Source: Streptomyces sp. A3M-1-3 (GTDB taxonomy: Bacteria > Actinomycetota > Actinomycetes > Streptomycetales > Streptomycetaceae). From it: DNA of 64,000 bases. Positions 7,163 to 17,900 of this stretch are shown here, one piece after another (within the stretch, counting starts at the first letter, position 1; each line of letters starts with the position of its first letter). The stretch spans positions 62,001-126,000 of the forward strand of contig NZ_JANAVP010000008.1 in the NCBI RefSeq assembly GCF_024213665.1, written 5' to 3'. The notes beneath the pieces were generated by a model. It was given only the letters and a program-made list of their open reading frames with translations. It searched no databases and was not told the DNA's origin. A program made the translations under genes and the position numbers.

Positions 7163-10100
7163 TTAGCCCCGGCGTCCGAGACCACGCCCGTGCCAGCGGT
7201 AGTGGATGGTCCCGTACCGGCCGTTCTTACGCCACGTCAGGTGGGCGTGGCCACCATTGCTGCACGGACCGCGAAGCTCGCAGCTGTAGCCCCTCCGCCT
7301 CAGCCGCTCGTGATCCTTTCTGCGCTGCTGATATGCCTTCCGCTTGCTGCTGAACCACTTGCTGCTGTTTCTCGGACCACAGTTGTGGACGAGGGCTGGC
7401 TGCCCGTCGGCGATCACGAGGAATGTGTGGCTGCCGGCGACAGTCAGGTTGAATACGGTGCGGACCGCCTGAGTGTGACGTGTCGCGGTGACGATAGGTG
7501 TCGTACCGCTCGTATTGATGAGACGCGTTCCGGCGTTCAGCTCGGACGCGTTGACCCAGCCCCGGCCTTGTGCGTAAAAGGGGTGGCCAGCTGTGGCGGT
7601 GATCTCCTTGGGCTTTCCGTCGCCGTCCGCGTCGACGGAAAGGGTGACCAGGTCCTTGACTCCTGTGCCGATGATGACGTCACTGACCACGGAGATCGTG
7701 ATCTCGCCGGTCAGCTCGTCAGCAGCGAGGACTGAGTCCCCTGTCCTGACCTCGCTGATGGGCTTGGTGCTGCCGTCAGCCATGACGACTGGCGTGTCGG
7801 GGAGGAAGGAGTTGCTGCGGCAGCTGCGGCCGATGGTTCGTGCGGCGCGGATGGCGCGGTAGCCGCGGTAGGCGCGGTAACCCCAGGCGGCTGCGCCGAG
7901 GCCGGGGATGAAGCCGGCCGCCGTGAGGGCGATGTCCCATTTATTGCGCCAGGCCCAGCGTTTGGCCCTCTTGAAGACCTTCTTCCAGCTCCACTTGCCG
8001 TCGAGGTCGAAGCAGTTGACGGGGTCGGCCGAGCAGTATTCGTAGGCGTTGGCGTTGCCGCCCTTGACTGGGTCCATGGACAGGAAGCGGCCGGTGGCCG
8101 GGTTGTACTGGCGTACACCCATGAGGGTGTAGCCGGCGACCGTCTCGCTGGAACGCTGTTTGCCTCCGAGCCAGCCGTATCGGACGGCCTTCTGGTCGCT
8201 GCGCGCGTTGCCGTACTCATCGGTGTCCAGGGCGATCGGCGCCTCGCCCGCGTTGAGCGGGAGTTGCAGGGCTACGTCACCATGGATGTCGGTGAACTGG
8301 AGCACGGCGTCACCGGTGGCGCTGGTGACCGCGCCGAGGTTCCCGGAGAGGGAGTCCACATTTCGGGTGAGCGCGCCGGTGGCGGTGTTCTCGATGATCC
8401 AGCGGGGGTTGTCACCGTCGCTGTCGTAGTGGTTGAGCTTGTTCTCCGTCGGCGACCAGGTGCCCGCGCTGTTGGTCTCCACCGTCCAGGACCGGAAGCG
8501 GTGGTTGGCGTCGAGCTGCCAGGTCTGGCGCTTGCTGTTCGCGGTCTGCTGGTAGGCGAGGTCGTTGGCGTAGTAGCCCACGCTCACGCCGCCGGGCAGG
8601 GCAGTGGTACGGCCGAAGGCGTCGTAGGCGTATCCGGAGTCAGTGATGCGGTCGGCGCTGTCGAAGGTGGAGGTCTTGCTGGTGCCTCCGGTGGTCGGGC
8701 AGTCCAGACCGGGGGCTGCGGCTGCCGTGGTCAGGGACGTGCGGTTGGCGTGCTTGTCGAAGCCGTAGGTCCGGCGGGTGCAGACCGTCTCCACGGTGTC
8801 GTCGACCGTGATCAGACGGCCGACGGCGTCGTAGCGGTAGGTCTGGTCGGACCATCCGGAGTGGATGGTGGTCTGGCCCTGGATGGATTCGGTGACCGCG
8901 TCGGACATGACGACGGTGCCGTCGCTGTCCCGGGTGTAAATACGGTCGGCCGGGGCGCCGGTGGTGTCCTCGGTCTGGGTGACGGTGTAGCCGCCGGGGA
9001 GATTCTCAGTGGCGACCGAGCCGTCGGCGTCATAGGTGGCCTGGAAGACGCCGGCGATGGAGTCGGTGGTCTTCGTGGCCAGGCCACGCGGCTCGGTGGT
9101 GTGGTCGTAGGTGTAGGTGACGGTGGACGGGACGGTGTCGCTGATCTTGACCGGACGGTCGAGCAGGTCGTACTCGGTGGTGGTCTTTCCGCCGTCGGCG
9201 TCGGTGTAAGAGATCTGCCGACCGAGCTTGTCGTACGCCGTGGTGATGGTGCCGCCGGTGGGGGAAGTTGTCTTGATCTCCTGGCCGGTGGCCGGGTCGT
9301 ACTCGGTGGTGGCGTCGGGGACTGCCTGGCCTGTGCCGCCGGTCATCTTGACCGTGACCGGGCGGCCCGCCGAGTCGTAGGTCGTGGTCGTGGTGCGGGT
9401 GACGCCGTTGGCGGTCTCGACTCCCTTGGTCGCATTGCCCCACCAGTCGTACTCGGTGGTGGTGGTCGGCAAGGCGGAGGGGTTACTGCCGCCGCCGGTG
9501 ATTGCTCCGCCGGGCCCGACGGAGCAGACCAAGTCAGCCCACTCGGGGCGTCCGGCGCATGTGCCTGTTCCGGTGGCCGACCAGTACGTGGTCACCGTGG
9601 TGCCTGCATCCGTGCCGGTGCTGCCAGTGTTGAGCGTCTTGACTGCCCGGCCCTGGTCGTCGTACTCGGTCGTGGTGGTGATGGCCAATCCGGCCGGGTC
9701 CCGGATGGACTTGGTCGGCAGGCCCTTGGCCCAGTCGAAGACCGTCTGGGCTACCCGGGTCTCGCCCTGGACGCTCGGGTGTTCACGGACCTGGGCGCCG
9801 GTGGTGCTCTTGGTGACCTGGTCCTTGACCTTGGCGGTGCCGTCGGTGGGCCGGCCGGTGTCGTACTCGTTGACTGTCCAGCTACGGACGAACACCGGGG
9901 TGCCCGCCGCCACCAGCGTGGTGGTTCCGGACTTGAGATCGGAGGTCAGGTCGACACGCCGCAGCGGGCCCAACTCCTCCAGCTCCCGGGTGCCGTTGTC
10001 GTTGTAGACCGAGCGGGTCGACAGCAGTTCCGCGCGCTCGGCGGAGACCAGGCTCGCGATACCGAGTTCGGCTTGGGCTGTCTTGTCTGCGGCGGTCACC

Positions 10101-11380
10101 CCGAGGGCGAGGCCACGGTTGGCTGCCGTGAGGTCACGAACGGTGTTGCCGAACCGGTCGTACTCGGTGGTGGTGATGTATCCGCCGGGCGTGGCATCGT
10201 TCACTGAGCGTCCGGAGACGCCGAGGTAGGTGATGTCCGCACGCGCGTAGGACGCTGCGGTCAGGGTGTCGCCGGAGCTCGCGGCGGGGACGGCGTCCGC
10301 GGGGAAAACGGCCGTGGCGTCGGTGGGTGCGTCCGTCTGCCCCCATGTCTTCACGTCGGCGGCGCCCAGCTTGTAGGGGGCATTAGCACCGGTGAGCGGA
10401 ACGTCGTAGACGATGCTGGTCGCGGCTTCACCTTCGATGACATCGGCCGTGCCCTGCTTAAGGCCCGGCCTGGATGCCTTGAGTAGCATGCCGTCACCGG
10501 CGGCGCTGCTGGAGCCGGCCTTGCCATAGGTGAACGTCCACGGCAGTTCGCCGGGCGGGGTGAGCTTGGTGATCCGGCCCGCGCTGTCGTAGGCGTACTC
10601 CGTCTTCAGCGACGGTGTGATCTGCGGGTTCCATGTCTGGATCAGTCGACCTGAGTCGTCGTACAGATACATCTGCACGGATTTGGATGTCGCCGCTGCG
10701 GCACCGGGCACAGTGGACCACAGGCGGATCTCCTTCACCTGACCGCTGACGTCACCGAGAGCGGTGGCGGTGGCGGTGGTGGAGGTCGCGTACACCAGTT
10801 CCATGACGCGGCAGCCCTTGGTGGCCGAATCCGCGGTGCATGCCGCGGTCGTGGCCGCCGACGTCGGGGCGATGATCCGCTTCGGGCGGGCCAGCTGCTT
10901 GCCCTCGACGGTGACGGACTCCGACACCACAGTGGTTGTGGAGCTGGCCAGACCGTCCAGCAGCGTGCTGGAGACTTGCCAGGTCTCGGCCGCCGCATCG
11001 GGCTTGGTGAACTCCGTCACGGTCCCTTCGGTGTCCGAGAGGGTGAAAGTGCCGGTGACGCTGCCCTTGAGGGTGAGGTCTTCCGCGCCGGGTTCGGGGA
11101 TCCAGCCGTTCTTCGCTGCGTTGGCGGAGAAGTGGGTCTCCTCGCCGCCGGAGTCGACCACCGCGACGGCGGTGTCGGATGTCTTGCGCAGGTGGGAATA
11201 CTCCGAATCCGTGGCCTCCGCCACGGTGCCGCTGACCCACTCCTTGCCGAAGATCGGGGCCTGGCCCACCTGCTTCGTTCCGGCGTCCGGGGTCCGGGAG
11301 GAAGCCGAGCGGCTGATCGACAGGTCGAAGGAGGACGCGTCCGTCGCGGAGAGCGTGTAGTTGCCGGTCAGCAGGTTCAC
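7163..11380 (-). CDS. Rhs/YD-repeat polymorphic toxin, C-terminal ORF with HINT and toxin tip
   Basis: 1405 codons. Many YD-type repeats (TTTEYDxxGRxxK) run from about residue 200 to 1060 and form the Rhs shell. The Rhs-associated core (RYGWLGGKQRS to FDLDGKW) lies near 1063-1125. A Gly/Ala hydrophobic patch lies near 1140-1175. A HINT autoprocessing domain runs from about 1185 to 1334, from SCRSNSFLPDTPVVMADGS through TATAGHPFYA to SHTFLVIADGQPALVHNC. The last 71 residues are the variable tip, very basic, with GGHAHLTWRKNGRYGTIHYR. This frame is continuous with the gene upstream except for one TGA; translation as a separate ORF would begin at the GTG touching that TGA. The tip matches no toxin family I can name; the His-rich basic sequence suggests a nuclease. 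Confidence 0.85.
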   Translation of the reverse strand: MNLLTGNYTLSATDASSFDLSISRSASSRTPDAGTKQVGQAPIFGKEWVSGTVAEATDSEYSHLRKTSDTAVAVVDSGGEETHFSANAAKNGWIPEPGAEDLTLKGSVTGTFTLSDTEGTVTEFTKPDAAAETWQVSSTLLDGLASSTTTVVSESVTVEGKQLARPKRIIAPTSAATTAACTADSATKGCRVMELVYATSTTATATALGDVSGQVKEIRLWSTVPGAAAATSKSVQMYLYDDSGRLIQTWNPQITPSLKTEYAYDSAGRITKLTPPGELPWTFTYGKAGSSSAAGDGMLLKASRPGLKQGTADVIEGEAATSIVYDVPLTGANAPYKLGAADVKTWGQTDAPTDATAVFPADAVPAASSGDTLTAASYARADITYLGVSGRSVNDATPGGYITTTEYDRFGNTVRDLTAANRGLALGVTAADKTAQAELGIASLVSAERAELLSTRSVYNDNGTRELEELGPLRRVDLTSDLKSGTTTLVAAGTPVFVRSWTVNEYDTGRPTDGTAKVKDQVTKSTTGAQVREHPSVQGETRVAQTVFDWAKGLPTKSIRDPAGLAITTTTEYDDQGRAVKTLNTGSTGTDAGTTVTTYWSATGTGTCAGRPEWADLVCSVGPGGAITGGGSNPSALPTTTTEYDWWGNATKGVETANGVTRTTTTTYDSAGRPVTVKMTGGTGQAVPDATTEYDPATGQEIKTTSPTGGTITTAYDKLGRQISYTDADGGKTTTEYDLLDRPVKISDTVPSTVTYTYDHTTEPRGLATKTTDSIAGVFQATYDADGSVATENLPGGYTVTQTEDTTGAPADRIYTRDSDGTVVMSDAVTESIQGQTTIHSGWSDQTYRYDAVGRLITVDDTVETVCTRRTYGFDKHANRTSLTTAAAAPGLDCPTTGGTSKTSTFDSADRITDSGYAYDAFGRTTALPGGVSVGYYANDLAYQQTANSKRQTWQLDANHRFRSWTVETNSAGTWSPTENKLNHYDSDGDNPRWIIENTATGALTRNVDSLSGNLGAVTSATGDAVLQFTDIHGDVALQLPLNAGEAPIALDTDEYGNARSDQKAVRYGWLGGKQRSSETVAGYTLMGVRQYNPATGRFLSMDPVKGGNANAYEYCSADPVNCFDLDGKWSWKKVFKRAKRWAWRNKWDIALTAAGFIPGLGAAAWGYRAYRGYRAIRAARTIGRSCRSNSFLPDTPVVMADGSTKPISEVRTGDSVLAADELTGEITISVVSDVIIGTGVKDLVTLSVDADGDGKPKEITATAGHPFYAQGRGWVNASELNAGTRLINTSGTTPIVTATRHTQAVRTVFNLTVAGSHTFLVIADGQPALVHNCGPRNSSKWFSSKRKAYQQRRKDHERLRRRGYSCELRGPCSNGGHAHLTWRKNGRYGTIHYRWHGRGLGRRG

Positions 11381-13888
11381 TCAGCCTGGGCCGACCTCGT
11401 CAACTGCAGCACCAGCGGCGTTTCGGTCGACGACGAGAGTCAGCGGTTCGGTGCTGCCCGCAGCGGAGTTGGGGCCGGCGAAATCGGCCTTGATCTCGAC
11501 GCTACCGTCGGGGTCGACGGTGCTCGTGGCGTTCCAGACCAGCGGGGTGTTCTGGCCGCCGACCATGGCGACTGGCCAGGCGGTCAGGGGCATGCCGCCG
11601 GAGGTGACGTGACTGGCCGGGATCTGCACCCAGGGGTCGGCCTCGGAGCGGCGCCAGGAGAAGGACACTGAGTCGTACTTGGCGCCGTCGGCCTCGGCGA
11701 TCAGCGGCAGGCGGCGCGCGGTGCGCTCCCCGTCTGACGGCTGGAGGAATCCGCCGGGGCCGGCGTGGAAGGTGTAGTCGATGGCCTCCGATTTGTTGTC
11801 CGCCTTGTCCACGGCCCTGACCTGGAGGGTGTGGGTGCCGTCGCGGGCTGGCGCGATGGAGATCGGCTTGTCCGCGGTGGAGCCGCTGGTGGAGACCTTG
11901 GTCCAAGTGACGCCGTCGAGTGACCACTCGAGCCAGTTGTGGTCGGCGGCGGGTGGGGTGACGGTGAAGGTTCCGGCTTGGCCTGCGCCCTTGACCCACG
12001 CCGTGGACGGGTAGTCCGTCGACACGATCTTGGTGGGGGCGGAGGGGGCGGTGGCGTCGACGGTGAAGGTCTTCCACGCCGACCAGCCGGTGTTGTAGTG
12101 CGTGCCGTCGTACGGCGAGGTACGGAACTTGTACGTCTTGCCGTTGGCCAGCACACCGGCCGGTACGGTCACCGAGGCGACCTGCCCGGAGGGCACGAAC
12201 GGGGAGACGATGACATCGCCGACCTGGGTGTCGGTGACGGAGTCGAAGATCTGGAAGGTGCCGTTGACCTCGTCACCGTTGGCGTCGACGAAGGTGTCCC
12301 GCAGGGTCGGCGTCACCGTGTTGACGGTGTAGGCGCCGGAGTAGGAGAAGTAGGGCGGGCCGGCCTCCTGCTTGGTGCCGGTGCGCGGCCGGTAGTTGTA
12401 GGTGACTACCAGCTTGGGCGGGTTCGATGCGGCGTTGGCGGAGTTGACTCGCTTCCACTGCGCGGTCACCGTCTCACTGGTGGCGCGCAGGCCCATGCCG
12501 GAGGTGGAGTTCTTGGCCGAGGCCCACTCCTGCACGAGGGTGGTGACGTCGGCGTTGATCCAGCCGTCCGGGGCCGATGTGCACGCGCTGTTGCCGCGGG
12601 TCTCGGTGGAGGTGGCCTTCTTCGCCGTCCAGGCCGGCTGCGCGGTCCAGCGCGAGGCGGTGGACGCCTGGCCGGCCGACCACACCTCCCACGACTGGGC
12701 GGTGCACGCGGTGTTGCCGGAGTGGAAGTTCCACAGGCTCAGCTTCGCGTCGGTCACCAGCGCATCGGAGATCGGCGCGGTGTTCCAGGTGATGAACGAC
12801 CTGGCAGTGCGCGGGGTGCCGTCGCCGTTGACGGTGCCGGGGTTGCCGAGGTCGAGCTCGGTGTCGGCCGACCAGTCGACGGTCTCGCCCTGCTGGACGT
12901 AGGTGTCGAAGACGTTGGACAGCGACGAGGTGGACGGGTCCACCGTGACCGGGTACTTCGTCTCCGGGTCGGCGAGGAACTTGGGATCAGGGGTGATGAC
13001 GAGGTCGACCGCACCCTTGCGCTGGACCACCTTCATGTCGACCTTGGCCCGGTTGGTGTGCTCGCCGGAGACTTTGTCGACCTTGGCGTCCCACATCACC
13101 GGGGCGGGCATGACGGCCCGCTTCTTGTTCTTCTTGTCGGTGAACAGCAGGCTGCCGTCGGCCTGCTGCTTGACCTTCAGGCCCTTGGCCTTCAAAGGCA
13201 GCGTGTACGTGTAGCCGTCCGTCTCCGGGCGCTGCTGGATGTCGACGTACTGCTCGTAGCCGGTACGGGTGGCCTCGACCACCACGTTGGCACCGGGCAC
13301 GGCGTTGACGTATGTCGCGCGGGTGCCGTCCAGCTTCGGGGCGGGCAGACCGCCCTTCCACTGCAGGGTGATCTGCTCATCACCCTCACCCAGGGTCACC
13401 AGATCACGTGGTGCGGCACTGCCGGTGTCCTTCAGCGAACGGGCCTTGACGCCGCCACCGGCGTTCAGCCGCAGCCCGTTGGGGTGCGCCTTCGGCTCCA
13501 CGGTTCCGTCGCTCTGCTCGACCAGGGTCAGGTCGACCGGGCGCCACTGGCCGTCCTCTTCGAAGCGGATGGGGCCGGCGCTGAGCTCCGTGGTGAGCGA
13601 GCCGTCCTTGTTCACCCACGTCGTCGATGTCTCGGTGCGCTCGGACAGCGCCTCGACACGCTTGCCGGACAGCCTCGCGGCCACCCGTGCCGACGGCAGA
13701 TCGGCCGCCTGCGTGACTGCGGGCTTCGCCTTCTTGTCGGACCCGCTGCTCTCCGCGGCGAGTGCCGTACTCGCGCTGTCGAGAAGCGAGAAGGACAAGG
13801 CCAGGGCGAGACTCCCCGCTATGTAGCGGAGACTCCCCCCGGACCAAGGCCGTCCGCGCTCCTCTGGCGCGGGCAGATGAACCGTCAT
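11381..13888 (-). CDS. Rhs polymorphic toxin, N-terminal ORF with signal peptide and DNRLRE domain
   Basis: 835 codons to an in-frame TGA at 11381-11383. A Sec signal peptide is visible: basic residues to about 21, hydrophobic core AGSLALALSFSLL, and a cleavage site near TALAAES (about 45). Residues about 315-500 look like a DNRLRE cell-surface domain (LSNVFDTYVQQG to PKLVVTYNY), and Ig/Fn3-like segments follow to about 800. The ATG at 13888 has GAGG six bases upstream. The next codon after the TGA is GTG and the same frame continues into the YD repeats, so this was once one protein of about 2,240 residues. Either the gene is broken, the halves are made by reinitiation, or the base is a sequencing error. 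Confidence 0.85.
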   Translation of the reverse strand: MTVHLPAPEERGRPWSGGSLRYIAGSLALALSFSLLDSASTALAAESSGSDKKAKPAVTQAADLPSARVAARLSGKRVEALSERTETSTTWVNKDGSLTTELSAGPIRFEEDGQWRPVDLTLVEQSDGTVEPKAHPNGLRLNAGGGVKARSLKDTGSAAPRDLVTLGEGDEQITLQWKGGLPAPKLDGTRATYVNAVPGANVVVEATRTGYEQYVDIQQRPETDGYTYTLPLKAKGLKVKQQADGSLLFTDKKNKKRAVMPAPVMWDAKVDKVSGEHTNRAKVDMKVVQRKGAVDLVITPDPKFLADPETKYPVTVDPSTSSLSNVFDTYVQQGETVDWSADTELDLGNPGTVNGDGTPRTARSFITWNTAPISDALVTDAKLSLWNFHSGNTACTAQSWEVWSAGQASTASRWTAQPAWTAKKATSTETRGNSACTSAPDGWINADVTTLVQEWASAKNSTSGMGLRATSETVTAQWKRVNSANAASNPPKLVVTYNYRPRTGTKQEAGPPYFSYSGAYTVNTVTPTLRDTFVDANGDEVNGTFQIFDSVTDTQVGDVIVSPFVPSGQVASVTVPAGVLANGKTYKFRTSPYDGTHYNTGWSAWKTFTVDATAPSAPTKIVSTDYPSTAWVKGAGQAGTFTVTPPAADHNWLEWSLDGVTWTKVSTSGSTADKPISIAPARDGTHTLQVRAVDKADNKSEAIDYTFHAGPGGFLQPSDGERTARRLPLIAEADGAKYDSVSFSWRRSEADPWVQIPASHVTSGGMPLTAWPVAMVGGQNTPLVWNATSTVDPDGSVEIKADFAGPNSAAGSTEPLTLVVDRNAAGAAVDEVGPG

Positions 13889-14160
13889 GAATCCTCGATC
13901 TCGTAAGATTTGCTGTGCATCACATGTGTGATGCCGATGTGACCGTATCGAGAAGGAAAAGGCCCACAACTGTGGCAAGGCGGCGGAAGAGTGGCGCAGC
14001 GGGTTCCTGAAATGAGGAGTGATATGCGCCACTTGTGGAGCGCCTGGAAGTGCCCGAAGCACGCTGCTTCCACATGGACGAAGACCGGGAACTCTCAGCG
14101 GTCAGCCGCCCTCGGTACCGTGATGCCGCACTGGAGGAGCTGTTGTTCCCGCGCCGGCCT
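13889..14160. other. Gene-free stretch upstream of the Rhs gene
   Basis: 272 bp with no convincing protein-coding pattern. It should contain the Rhs promoter. The part nearest the gene (13905-13935) has a lower GC content. No clear repeat or -35/-10 pair was found. Confidence 0.4.
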
Positions 14161-14241
14161 TCAGGCCTTCTTCGCCGCGGCCTCCTGCTGCTGGACACGG
14201 ACCTGCTGGACATCACCGGGTGTGGGCGTCACCGTCACCAT
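14161..14241 (-). CDS. Small ORF (26 codons) in transposon
   Basis: ATG at 14241 to TGA at 14161. It encodes a peptide starting MVTVTPTPGDVQQVRV and ending QQQEAAAKKA, helical and charged at its C-terminus. It begins 8 bases after the frame-corrected stop of the upstream cargo gene. There is no strong ribosome site. It could be a real small gene, or a remnant of a longer protein. Support is weak. Confidence 0.25.
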   Translation of the reverse strand: MVTVTPTPGDVQQVRVQQQEAAAKKA

Positions 14242-14273
14242 CCGCTTCTACAGGCCGACCGACTTGAGCATAT

Positions 14274-14765
14274 TCAGCAGCATGTCGGTGTTGCCGACTG
14301 CGCTTCGGCCTGCGCGGCCAGTCTCTCCACGTCGGTGGTGGCGACCCCATCCTGGCTCGCGGCGATCACACCGAGCAGGGTATGCAGCCCGGTCGCGGCG
14401 TGCGCGGCCGCGAGCGGGATCGGCCCGGTCTCCTGGTGCTGGGCCATCAGTCTGAGCGGGGTGCCGGCCCGCAGCACCTGCCAGCGAATGAACTCCACCC
14501 GCCGGGCCGGCTCATCGAGAGAGGCCCCGGACGCGTTCAACTGCTCTTCCCACGCCGCGTGATGGGCTTCGTCGTCCAGCGGGATCGAGTCCGCTACGAC
14601 CGCCTCGGCCTGCACTCCGCCCAGCAGCGCGTTGACCAGCCGCACCCGGTACGCCTGCGGGCCGCCGAGCCGGGCCGCCTCCGCAGCGTGCTCCTCAGAT
14701 GTGTTGGCGCCGTGGTAGCACCCCAGGGCGGCCATCGCCGCGGCGATCTGCTCTACCGTGGCCAC
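14274..14765 (-). CDS. Hypothetical actinomycete protein, possible frameshift at C-terminus
   Basis: 163 residues, helical and soluble (MATVEQIAAAMAALGCYHG; FIRWQVLRAGTPLRLMAQHQ; PLAAAHAATGLHTLLGVIAA). It looks like a family I have met only as an uncharacterised Streptomyces DUF, and I assign no function. The reading frame ends abruptly in SATPTCC. One extra base near 14290 would give VGNTDMLLNMLKSVGL and a stop at 14249, which looks like a more natural C-terminus. It lies between tnpA and the Rhs gene on the same strand. It may be a passenger or part of the toxin module. Confidence 0.55.
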   Translation of the reverse strand: MATVEQIAAAMAALGCYHGANTSEEHAAEAARLGGPQAYRVRLVNALLGGVQAEAVVADSIPLDDEAHHAAWEEQLNASGASLDEPARRVEFIRWQVLRAGTPLRLMAQHQETGPIPLAAAHAATGLHTLLGVIAASQDGVATTDVERLAAQAEAQSATPTCC

Positions 14766-14936
14766 AGTCTCGTCCCGGACCTTCTCATGCTAGCTCACCA
14801 GGGAAGGCTGTCGACGCCGCTCATCCCGCGTCCGGGGAAGCGGCAACAGCCCAGCCGTTTGAGAGGGCCCTCAGACCTTCAAGATCATCCCATGGCCCGT
14901 TTCTCCGGGGATGAGGAAGGGCCGGGGCAGCCTTCG

Positions 14937-17900
14937 TCAGCTTTGGGTCGTGGCTGCCTCGCCCTGCGGACTGCGCGGTCCGGGCACCGTGGGCGGTGTC
15001 GCGGCGAGGTCCAGGTCGAGGCGGCTGTTCATATCCAGTTCGAATCTTCCATACGGATTCACATGGGTCCAGAACAGCGGGGACAGGCCCCGCCGGTCCG
15101 CCTCGGTGAGCTTGTCCGCCCACTTCGGGTCGGCCAAAACCTGCTGTACAAACAATGTATTCACATGCACGAGACTCGACTGCAAAAGGTGCAGGGCGAG
15201 CATCGAGACCTCCTGGCTCTCCTTGTCCGCCCCCGTCAGGTCGCCGTCCTTGCCGTAGAACAGGTCCTGGTTCGCCGAGTTCCAGTTCTCCACCACCTGC
15301 AAGCCCTCACCGATCTCCCTCCGCATCTCCGCATCGGAGAGGTAGTCGCAGATGAACGCCGTGCGCACCGCGCGCCCCAGCTCCTCGATCGCCTGGTAGG
15401 TCGGGTGCTTGGGGCCGCCCTTGGTGAACCGGCGCAACACCTGCTCGGCCTCCGCGGTGCCCAGCCTGAGCGCGGTCGTGTACTTCACGATCTGGTCGTA
15501 CTGCTGGGCGATCAGGTCCCAGTCGATCGTCCTGGCCGAGAGCACCGGGGCCAGGCGGGGCCAGTTCTTGTCCTCGCCCGCGGCCGGCCGGTACAACCGG
15601 GCCCGCCCGATGTTCTTGAGCCTGGGCATCAGCTTGAAGTCCAGCATGTGCGCGAAGGCGAACCCGACGATGGACGCGCCGTGGGTGTCGGTGTACTGGC
15701 GGTCGACCTCCATGTCGGTGCAGTGCCGCAGCACGCCCTCGATCATCGCAGCGACCTCGGAGGCCGAACAGGACTTCAGCTGGCTGTAAACGCACACCGA
15801 TTTTCGTTCCACATGCCAATAAACCACGACCCCGGCGCCCCGGTAGCGCTGGTGCCACTCCGTCATGAAGTTCGACGACCACGCACCGAACTTGCGGCTG
15901 TCAGAGGCGCACGCGGTCCCGGTGCCCCACCACATCTCGTCCCGCGCGGCGAAGGTGGCGTTGACCAGCTTCACCAGCGCGGCGCGCATGTTGGCCCGGT
16001 TCACGAACAGGTGCCGCACCCGGCGAAGCGTCGCCTCCGACTCGCCGTGCTTGCCGGTCACCGCGACCCGCTTGATGCCCATGTTCGTGCCCAGTCCGAA
16101 GAGAACCAGAAGGAGCCTTCTGCAAAGGACGTCCCTGGACAGGTTCTCCCGCGTTGCCACCGAGGTGAACTCGGCGATGAAATCGGTGTCGAACTCCGCG
16201 TACTTCAAGATGTCCAGGAGGTCGATGGTTCCCCAGCGCCGTTCAATCTCCATCTTGACGGCGACGAGGTTTTCCGGCTCGTCCTGCTTGGGGCGCGGTG
16301 AGACCTTGATCCACCCTTCGCCGCCTCTCTTCACGATGGCCACCCCGTCGGTGGTGTCCTGCGCCAGCGCGGCCTCGAACCGGTCCAGGGCTTCGCGGTG
16401 CTTCTTCTGCAGCTCGGCGATGAACCTCGCCGGGTCCTGGGGCTTTTGGATCGCGTCGTAGTGCACGTCCCGGTTGTCCTCGAAGTCCTGTGGCAGGTCG
16501 TCCTCCGGGTTGCGCCACCGGTTCGCCCCCACCACCCATATCTCCCGGCGCCGCAATGCTTCACGCAGGCTCACCAGCACGCACAGCTCGTACGGGATGC
16601 GCTCCACACGGCCCTTGTCATCCACCACCGCCGCCCGCCACTGATCAGGCACCACACCCTCCAGCGGCACCGACTCCGCTGCGTCGAAGAACGCGCCCTC
16701 CTAGGCGATGGGCGGGTCCAGATACCGCTGGAGCAAGTCGATCGCGTCCATCACCGGCCGGTAGGCGGTGTTGTTGCACTTCAACGTCAGAGCCTTCAGC
16801 AACGGCGCCAGCATCCGCCGCCAGTGCGCCGAATACGCCGAGCGCAACACCGTACGGATACGCGCCTTGTACTTGGCCTCGTTCGCCGCGGCCTCCGCCG
16901 CCAGCACCTTCAGCGTCTTCTCCCCGCCGACCACCGGGTAGATCACCCTGCGGACCGTGCCCGACGGCTCGGACAAAGCGGCCTCGGCGACCCGCAGCAT
17001 CATCGCCTCCTTGCCCCGCACCTTCTTCAGCTCGCCCGTCAGCTCCTTGTCGACCTTCTTCTCCGCCCTGGTATTGATCTTCAGCACCAGTTGGATGAAC
17101 AGCTCCACCAGCGAGTCGGTGATCTCCGTGTGCCGCACGTGGCACAGCGCGGCCAGCAGCGTCAGACGCATCGGCGGCTTCATCCGCTCCAGATTCGCCG
17201 GGTATTCCTTCGCTGCGCGCGCCCGCCAGGCGTCCACCTGCTTCTCCGACACGTCCGCGAACAGGTCCGCGGGCAACTCCAGCCTCCGCACCCGCTGGAG
17301 CTTGTCCACCTCCGCGAACAAGCTCTCCAGCCCCGGCGCCCCCGGGGTCCGCCTTGAGTTCGGCGAAGAATGACCGCCCGCCACCTGTTGTCGCCTGGTC
17401 GCCGGACGGTTCCGCGCCCACCTCGCCGCCCGCGATCAGGTCCTCCAGCCGCGAACGCGTCGCGTGGGGCAGCCGGTCCACGGTGTTGCGGCAGAACTGC
17501 GCGTCGAAATTTTTGACGGCCTTGCCCACCAGCCGGCCGACCTGACCGGGCGTCGGCGGCTCGATGTGGTCATTGCGGCAGCGGGCTACTACCGCCTCCG
17601 CCAGCCGCTCGCGGGACATCTCCACCCCGCACAGCTCCGCCGTCAGCCACTCGGCCAGCTTCTCCTGGTCCTCCTCGGTGTTCGCCCGGAAGCCGAAGGC
17701 GTCACGGATCTCCGTCCTGTGGCGGGTGGCCGCCCGGCCCTGCCAGTCGTACCCCGCCCACTCCTGCGCCGGCACCTTCACCTGCTGGGCCACATACGCC
17801 ACCGCAGCGGCCGGGACTTCCCCGTCAGTCTCCGGGAAGCGGGCCTCCACCTCGAAGAACTTCAGCAGCATCGCAAAGCCCAGCCGGTTCGCCCTGGACT

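Noticed and set aside
8264..10207. Long forward frame opposite the Rhs gene (647 codons)
   Set aside because: Gly/Val-rich shadow of the YD repeats on the other strand, with no ribosome site or family sequence.
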